NCBI GenBank assembly: GCA_041402045.1
Contig: JAWKSZ010000025.1
Span: 1-64,000, forward strand
DNA length: 64,000 bases
Source of the DNA: JAGQRJ01 sp041402045
GTDB lineage: Bacteria; Planctomycetota; J058
Reading direction: 5' to 3'
The notes under the pieces were generated by a model. That model was not told the origin of the DNA. It was given only the letters and a program-made list of their open reading frames with translations, and searched no databases. Below, piece after piece: positions 59,798 to 64,000 of this stretch. Positions within the stretch are counted from its first letter, which is position 1. Every line of letters begins with the position of its first letter. The position numbers and the translations under genes are program-made.

Positions 59798-61384
59798 TCA
59801 GGGCAGGCCGAGCTTCCCCGGGTTGAGCACGTTCGCCGGGTCGAGGGCCTGCTTCACCCGCGCGAGCACGTCGTGCAGGTCGCCGTGGCTGGCCTTGAGC
59901 GCGTCGGCCTTGAGCGTCCCGATCCCGTGGTGGTGGCTGACCGCCGCGCCGCAGGCGAGCACCGCGTCGAGGCCGGCCTTCCACACCCGGCGGTAGCGCC
60001 CGAAGGTCTCCTCCGGCGTGTCGGCCCGCAGCGCGGCGAAGGTGAAGTAAATGCTGCAGCCCTCGGGGTAGGCGTGGGAGAAGTGCGCCATGACCAGGGC
60101 GTGGGGCGCGACCGCGCGGCGCACGGCGGTGTGCAGCTCCTCCAGCCGATCCCAGGTCGTCGCGACCTCCATGGTGTCGACGAACCCGCCCTGGAGGTAG
60201 ACGCCGCTCTGCTTGAAGGACACCGCGAGGCGGTTGCGCCACCAGCGCTCGGCGGGCGCGGGCCCCTTGGACTCGGCCCCCGCGGCGAGGCAGGCCCGGG
60301 TGAACACCGCCTCCTCCGCCCGCACGAGCTCGGGCTCGCCCTCGAAGGTGAGCACCAACAGGCAGCCCACCCCGGGGAGGGTCTCGGTCAGGCGGTTCAA
60401 GAGCTCGGGGTGCTCGAGGGCGGTGTGCTCGACCTTCTGGGCGAGGGTCTTGACCGCGCCCTGCACGGTGTCGAGCAGCCGGCGCGGCGAGAACGCGCTC
60501 AAGGGCCAGATCGAGCCCACCGCGTCGGCGTCCTCCGCGGGCGCCGGGTCGCCGGAGCGGGCAACGAGCAAGGTGTCCAGCGGGTCGTACAGCCGGACGG
60601 CGGCGGGAGAGGCCCCCGACTGCAGCCCGTCGCGGATCCCGCGGAAGGCAGCGCCGAGGTCGGGGAACTCGAAGGCGGCGAAGCTCCGCCGCCGGGGCAG
60701 GCGCGCGATCCGGAACACCGCGGCGGTGACCACCCCCAGCACGCCCTCGGAGCCGACGAAGACCTGGTTCCAGTCGGGGCCCGTCGCCGCGCGGGGGGTG
60801 AGGGGGGTGCGCACCAGGCGCCCGTCCGGGAGCACCACCTCCAGGGCGAGCACCATGTCCTCGATCTTGCCGTACTTGCCGCTGAGCTGACCGGCGCCCC
60901 GGGCGGCGACCCAGCCGCCGACGGTCGAGCAGGTGATCGAGCTGGGGAAGTGCCCGAGGGTCAGGCCCGCGCGCTGCAGGCGGTCCTCGAACAGCTGCCC
61001 GTTCATCCCGGCCTCGACCTCGACGTAGAGCGACTCGGGGACCAGCGTGCGCACGCGATCCAGGCGCTTGAGGTCGAGGGCGACCCCGCCGCGCACGGCG
61101 ACGCTCCCGCCGCACACCCCGGAGCCCGCGCCCCAGGGCACGAGGGGGACCTGGGCCTGCTGGCACAGGCGGACCACCGCCTGGACCTCGGGCACCGACG
61201 CGGGGCGGACCACGGCGTCCGGGGGCCGGAACCCGCTCAGGTCCCAGCGCCCGCTGGCGAAGGCCAGGTGCCCCAGGGTCGAGAGGTCGCGGCGGTACGC
61301 CTCCAACGCGCTGGGGTCGTCGAGCACGTGCTCGGAGCCGAGGGCGTCGCGCAGGCCGGCGAGGAGGGAGTCGGGCAGGGTCAT
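59798..61384 (-). CDS. FAD-binding oxidase, alkylglycerone-phosphate-synthase-like
   Basis: Flavoprotein of 528 residues from ATG 61384. FAD_binding_4 (PP-loop type): FRPPDAVVRPASVPEVQAVV, VPLVPWGAGSGVCGGSV, GHFPSSITCSTVGGWVAARG and YGKIEDMVLALEVVLPDG. C-terminal FAD-oxidase_C domain includes the SHHHGIGTLKADAL motif. STVGGW and HHHGIG are hallmarks of alkyldihydroxyacetonephosphate synthase, which makes ether-lipid precursors, and of related D-lactate/glycolate dehydrogenases. The HHH motif favours the former. If correct, the organism may make ether lipids, but close homologues also oxidise hydroxy acids. Confidence 0.85.
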   Translation of the reverse strand: MTLPDSLLAGLRDALGSEHVLDDPSALEAYRRDLSTLGHLAFASGRWDLSGFRPPDAVVRPASVPEVQAVVRLCQQAQVPLVPWGAGSGVCGGSVAVRGGVALDLKRLDRVRTLVPESLYVEVEAGMNGQLFEDRLQRAGLTLGHFPSSITCSTVGGWVAARGAGQLSGKYGKIEDMVLALEVVLPDGRLVRTPLTPRAATGPDWNQVFVGSEGVLGVVTAAVFRIARLPRRRSFAAFEFPDLGAAFRGIRDGLQSGASPAAVRLYDPLDTLLVARSGDPAPAEDADAVGSIWPLSAFSPRRLLDTVQGAVKTLAQKVEHTALEHPELLNRLTETLPGVGCLLVLTFEGEPELVRAEEAVFTRACLAAGAESKGPAPAERWWRNRLAVSFKQSGVYLQGGFVDTMEVATTWDRLEELHTAVRRAVAPHALVMAHFSHAYPEGCSIYFTFAALRADTPEETFGRYRRVWKAGLDAVLACGAAVSHHHGIGTLKADALKASHGDLHDVLARVKQALDPANVLNPGKLGLP

Positions 61385-61444
61385 GCGGGGAGGTTACGCC
61401 GTGGCCCTCCGACCTGCTACCGTGGGGCAGCAGCGGAGAGCCCC

Positions 61445-61865
61445 GTGGCAGACGAGCAACCCGACGACACGACCGAGATCGAGGAGGCCCCCAAGGGGGT
61501 CGGCGGCTATCTCTACCGCCTGGCCCTGGCCGGCGTGGGCGCGGTCATGCTCGCCCAGGAGGAGCTCGAGGCGCGCTTCAAGCGCCGCGTCGAGACCCCG
61601 AGCCAGGAGGGCGCGCCCCTCCCCCCGGCGACCCCTCCGCCGCCGGCCCGAGCTCGGACGGGGGCTCGATCAGCGATCAGGGCCGCGTCTCCGACGAGGC
61701 CCCGACCAGCCCGCCCGCGGCGCGTTCTTTAGCCAGATCGACGAGACCGTGGCCACCTTCCTCAAGAAGCTGGTCCCCGGCCGCGCCGAAATGGACGCGC
61801 TTACCGCCGAGATCGAAGCGCTGACCGCCGAGGTCGAGGCGCTCAAGGCCCAGAACTCCGACTAG
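61445..61865 (+). CDS. Phasin-like (polyhydroxyalkanoate granule-associated) protein, frameshifted
   Basis: About 140 residues from GTG 61445. The N-terminal part VGGYLYRLALAGVGAVMLAQ-EELEARFKRRVE matches the amphipathic start of PhaF/PhaI-type granule proteins. The C-terminus IDETVATFLKKLVPGRAEMD plus a short coiled coil (LTAEIEALTAEVEALKAQ) is likewise typical. Between about 61650 and 61730 the linker (SSDGGSISDQGRVSDEA) lies in a third frame, so two indels separate the two conserved ends. It is divergent from the flavoprotein gene and convergent with the citrate synthase gene (4-nt overlap). No PHA synthase is in the window. Confidence 0.6.
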
Positions 61866-62947
61866 GTCGTCGCCGGCTCCGGGCCCACGTAGCGCGCTCG
61901 GGGACGGATCAAGCGCCCGACCGCGCGCTCCTCGAGCACGTGGGCCAGCCAGCCCACGACCCGCCCGCAGGCGAAGGTCGCGCTGAACGCCTCCCGCGGC
62001 AGCCCGATCGCCTCGAGCAGGGTCGCGGTGTAGAACTCGACGTTGGCCTTGAGCGGGCGGCCCGGGTAGCGCTCGGCGAGCACGGCCTCCGCCGCGGCCT
62101 CGACGCAGGCCGCGAGCTGCAGCCGCTCGCGGGCGCCAGGGGCCGCGGCGCCGAGCTCGCGGGCCGCGGCCTCGAGCACCCGGGCTCGGGGGTCGCGGGA
62201 GCGATACACCCGGTGCCCCATGCCCATGACCCGCCGGCCCGCGGCGAGCTCGCCCTCGACCCAGCGCCGGGCGAGGTCGGGGTCGGCGCGGCCCACCGCG
62301 TCGAGCATGTCGAGCACCGGGCCCGGGGCCCCGCCGTGGAGCGGGCCCTTGAGCGCGCCCAGGGCCGCGACCACCGCCGAGACCGCGTCGGAGCGGGTCG
62401 AGGCCACGACCCGCGCGGCGAAGGTCGAGGCGTTGAACCCGTGGTCCACCACCGTGACCCAGTAGGCGTCGAGGGCCCGCGCGCGGGCCGCGTCCGGGGC
62501 GCCGCGCACCAGGCGCACCACGTCGGCGGCGTGGTCCGCGTCCGGGTCCGGCGCCAGAGGCGCCTCCCCCGCGCGCCGGCGGAGCCAGGCCGCGAGGAAC
62601 ACGCCGGGCGCCGCCGCCACCTGGGCCAGCCCCGCGGGGTCCTCCGCCGCCGGCGGAGTCAGGTGCCCGGTCGCCGCGCGCAGCGCGTCCATGGCGTCGG
62701 GGGCCTCGAGGGCGGCGCCCAGGCTGGGGAGCAGCGCGTGGGCCGCAACTCGCCCCGCGCCCAGCGCCCGGGCGACCTCGTCGCGCCGGCTCAGGTCCCC
62801 GGTCCACAGCAGCGCCGCCACCCCGGCCAGGTCGTGGGTCGCGGCGAGCCGCTCCACCGGCCAGCCGGCGATCACGAGCTCGCCCAGCTCCCCGTCGATT
62901 CGGCTCGTCGCCGTGTCCGCCACCACCACTCCGTCCAGTCCGCTCAT
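61862..62947 (-). CDS. Citrate synthase family protein
   Basis: A 361-residue citrate or 2-methylcitrate synthase from ATG 62947 with AGGAGG upstream. Catalytic motifs: GPLHGGAPGPVLDML (first His), MGMGHRVYRSRDPRA (second His), and NVEFYTATLLEAIGL ahead of the region carrying the third residue. DHGFNASTFAARV forms part of the active-site wall. Length and the short N-terminus match the dimeric Gram-positive/PrpC-like type, condensing acetyl- or propionyl-CoA with oxaloacetate. It is divergent from a second citrate-synthase-like gene fused to a DNA-binding domain, with two palindromes between them. Confidence 0.92.
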   Translation of the reverse strand: MSGLDGVVVADTATSRIDGELGELVIAGWPVERLAATHDLAGVAALLWTGDLSRRDEVARALGAGRVAAHALLPSLGAALEAPDAMDALRAATGHLTPPAAEDPAGLAQVAAAPGVFLAAWLRRRAGEAPLAPDPDADHAADVVRLVRGAPDAARARALDAYWVTVVDHGFNASTFAARVVASTRSDAVSAVVAALGALKGPLHGGAPGPVLDMLDAVGRADPDLARRWVEGELAAGRRVMGMGHRVYRSRDPRARVLEAAARELGAAAPGARERLQLAACVEAAAEAVLAERYPGRPLKANVEFYTATLLEAIGLPREAFSATFACGRVVGWLAHVLEERAVGRLIRPRARYVGPEPATT

Positions 62948-62993
62948 GGGTCCTCCTGCCCTCAGGCGCTGGACACGCTAGCCCGATCGGCAT

Positions 62994-63025
62994 ACGTTGA
63001 TCAACGTTGACACGTGGATCAACGT
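62994..63025. promoter_or_regulatory. Twin palindromic operators between divergent citrate synthase genes
   Basis: Perfect 14-bp palindrome ACGTTGATCAACGT at 62994-63007 and a one-mismatch copy ACGTGGATCAACGT at 63012-63025, centre-to-centre 18 bp. They lie in the 96-bp shared promoter region, just upstream of both start regions. The neighbouring gene encodes a citrate synthase with an N-terminal HTH, the obvious candidate to bind them. Function is inferred. Confidence 0.65.
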
Positions 63026-63043
63026 GTCGCACGAGGAGGCGTA

Positions 63044-64000
63044 GTGGCCCGGGAGACCCTCGACGCCCGCCAGGCCGCCGAGGTCCTGGGGGTCAAGCTC
63101 GAGACCCTCTACGCCTACGTGAGCCGGGGGCTGCTCAAGAGCCTGCCGGGCGAGGGGCGCGCGCGGCTGTATCGCCGGCGCGACCTCGAGCGCCTGCGCC
63201 AGCGCGGGAGCGCCGCGGGGGTCCTGGCGTGGGGGGCGCCGGTGCTCGAGAGCGGGATCACCCAGGTCACCGCCGAGGGCCCGCTCTACCGCGGCCATTC
63301 GGCGGTGGGGCTGGCCCGGGACGGCGTCGGCTTCGAGCGGGTGGCCGAGCTGCTGTGGACCGGGGCGCTCCCCGCCCGCGCGCGCTGGGCGCCGACGCCG
63401 GCCCCGCCCCCGGTCCCCGCGGCGCCGCCGCTCCAGCGCCTGGCGGTGCTCGTGCCGCTCCTCGGCCTGGCGGACCCCGCGCGCTGCCTGCGCGAGCCCG
63501 AGGCGGTCCTCCCCCGAGCGCGGCGGGTGATCCGAGCGCTGTCCCAGGCCCTGGCGCTGCCGGGACGCGAGGCCCAGGCCGCGCGCCGCCGGGACGTGGC
63601 CGGGGTCCTCGCCGCCGGCCTCGGAGCGCGCGGCGGCGCCGCGGGCCGCCGGGCCCTGGACCAGCTCCTCGTGCTGTGGGCGGACCACGAGCTCAACGTC
63701 TCGGCCTTCGCCGCGCGGGTCGCGGCCTCGGCCCAGGCCGACCTCTACGGCTGCCTGAGCGCGGGGCTCGCCGCGCTCTCGGGCCCGCTCCACGGCGGCT
63801 GCTCGCTCCAGGTCGCGGCGCTGTTCGAGGAGGTCGCGCGCCCGGAGCGCGCGGCGGAGGTCGTGCTCGCGCGGCTGGCCCGCGGCGACGGGGTGCCCGG
63901 CTTCGCGCACCCGCTCTACCCCCAGGGCGACCCTCGCGCCGTGCCGCTGCTGGACGCAGCCCGGGCGCTGGGCGGGGCGCGGGTCGAGGTCGCAGACGCG
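63044..64000 (+). CDS. Citrate synthase-like protein with N-terminal HTH domain (partial)
   Basis: Starts at GTG 63044 after GAGGAGG; the 3' end is outside the window (319 codons visible). Residues 1-50 form an excisionase/MerR-type winged HTH (ETLDARQAAEVLGVKLETLY, AYVSRGLLKSLPGEGRARLY). The rest follows citrate synthase: ESGITQVTAEGPLYRGHSAV, VLWADHELNVSAFAARVAAS, LSGPLHGGCSLQVAALFEEV, and a HPLYPQGDPRA block in place of MGHRVYR-x-DPRA. Catalytic residues may be altered (H-P-L-Y instead of H-R-V-Y), so it could be a sensor or regulator as much as an enzyme. It is divergent from the plain citrate synthase gene. Confidence 0.85.
   Translation, partial: MARETLDARQAAEVLGVKLETLYAYVSRGLLKSLPGEGRARLYRRRDLERLRQRGSAAGVLAWGAPVLESGITQVTAEGPLYRGHSAVGLARDGVGFERVAELLWTGALPARARWAPTPAPPPVPAAPPLQRLAVLVPLLGLADPARCLREPEAVLPRARRVIRALSQALALPGREAQAARRRDVAGVLAAGLGARGGAAGRRALDQLLVLWADHELNVSAFAARVAASAQADLYGCLSAGLAALSGPLHGGCSLQVAALFEEVARPERAAEVVLARLARGDGVPGFAHPLYPQGDPRAVPLLDAARALGGARVEVADA

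Noticed and set aside
1..64000. tRNA, rRNA or riboswitch genes.
   Set aside because: Scanning by eye found no cloverleaf, anti-Shine-Dalgarno or recognised riboswitch core. A covariance-model search would be needed to exclude small RNAs.

Overview
Window type. Very GC-rich bacterial chromosome (roughly 70% or more by eye) with many GTG starts, tight 1-4 nt gene overlaps, several Ser/Thr protein kinases (one with FHA, one with Cache), a DUF1570-like peptidase, TPR/Sel1 proteins and lipoproteins carrying poly-glycine tracts. This best fits a Planctomycetota-like lineage, with Myxococcota as the main alternative. The assignment is inferred from gene content; the window contains no rRNA or tRNA. 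At least ten genes are broken by small indels, and where I could reconstruct the site it was often a G/C run (clearest at 23671-23674). I therefore read most breaks as consensus errors in a draft assembly rather than gene death, and annotate those genes as single loci.

Layout. 1-917: start of a ferredoxin-NrfD fusion. 1032-6242: FIST sensor, hybrid histidine kinase, an 18-19 copy 26-bp tandem array, a fold-back element and an NtrC-type regulator. 6.2-17.5 kb: two Ser/Thr kinases, a secreted zincin, superoxide dismutase and a PilB/GspE ATPase translationally coupled to a kinase. 17.5-24.9 kb: hydrolases, a SUKH gene remnant, repeat-rich spacers, a DUF1570-like peptidase, an FHA kinase and a basic low-complexity protein. 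24.9-27.6 kb: amidohydrolase-P450 operon. 27.8-33.3 kb: MMPL transporter, glycosyltransferases and sulfotransferase, suggesting assembly and export of a sulfated glycoconjugate. 33.8-36.6 kb: polA. 36.8-41.4 kb: DUF6502 plus DUF5666/DUF4382 lipoproteins.

Main region of interest, 41.8-53.5 kb, minus strand. Twelve close-packed genes encode, in transcription order, a periplasmic TPR protein, two secreted coiled-coil proteins, an ExbB/TolQ homologue, an ExbD/TolR homologue, a tiny TonB-like membrane protein, a TolA/TonB-like protein with a hexapeptide-repeat helix, a secreted TPR protein, a cytoplasmic coiled-coil protein, an actin-fold ATPase, a membrane TPR protein with an acidic repeat linker, and a HAMP histidine kinase. 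The set reads as an envelope-spanning machine driven by proton-motive force and attached to a cytoplasmic actin-like element. I do not recognise it as a described system.

Right end, 54.7-64 kb: aminotransferase, HExxH lipoprotein, Sel1 and coiled-coil proteins, a TPR protein, an alkylglycerone-phosphate-synthase-like flavoprotein, a phasin-like protein, and two divergent citrate synthases. One of these carries an N-terminal DNA-binding domain, and two palindromes lie in the shared promoter. Interspersed palindromic (REP-like) sequences recur at 11, 17.5, 20, 27.7 and 41.5 kb.
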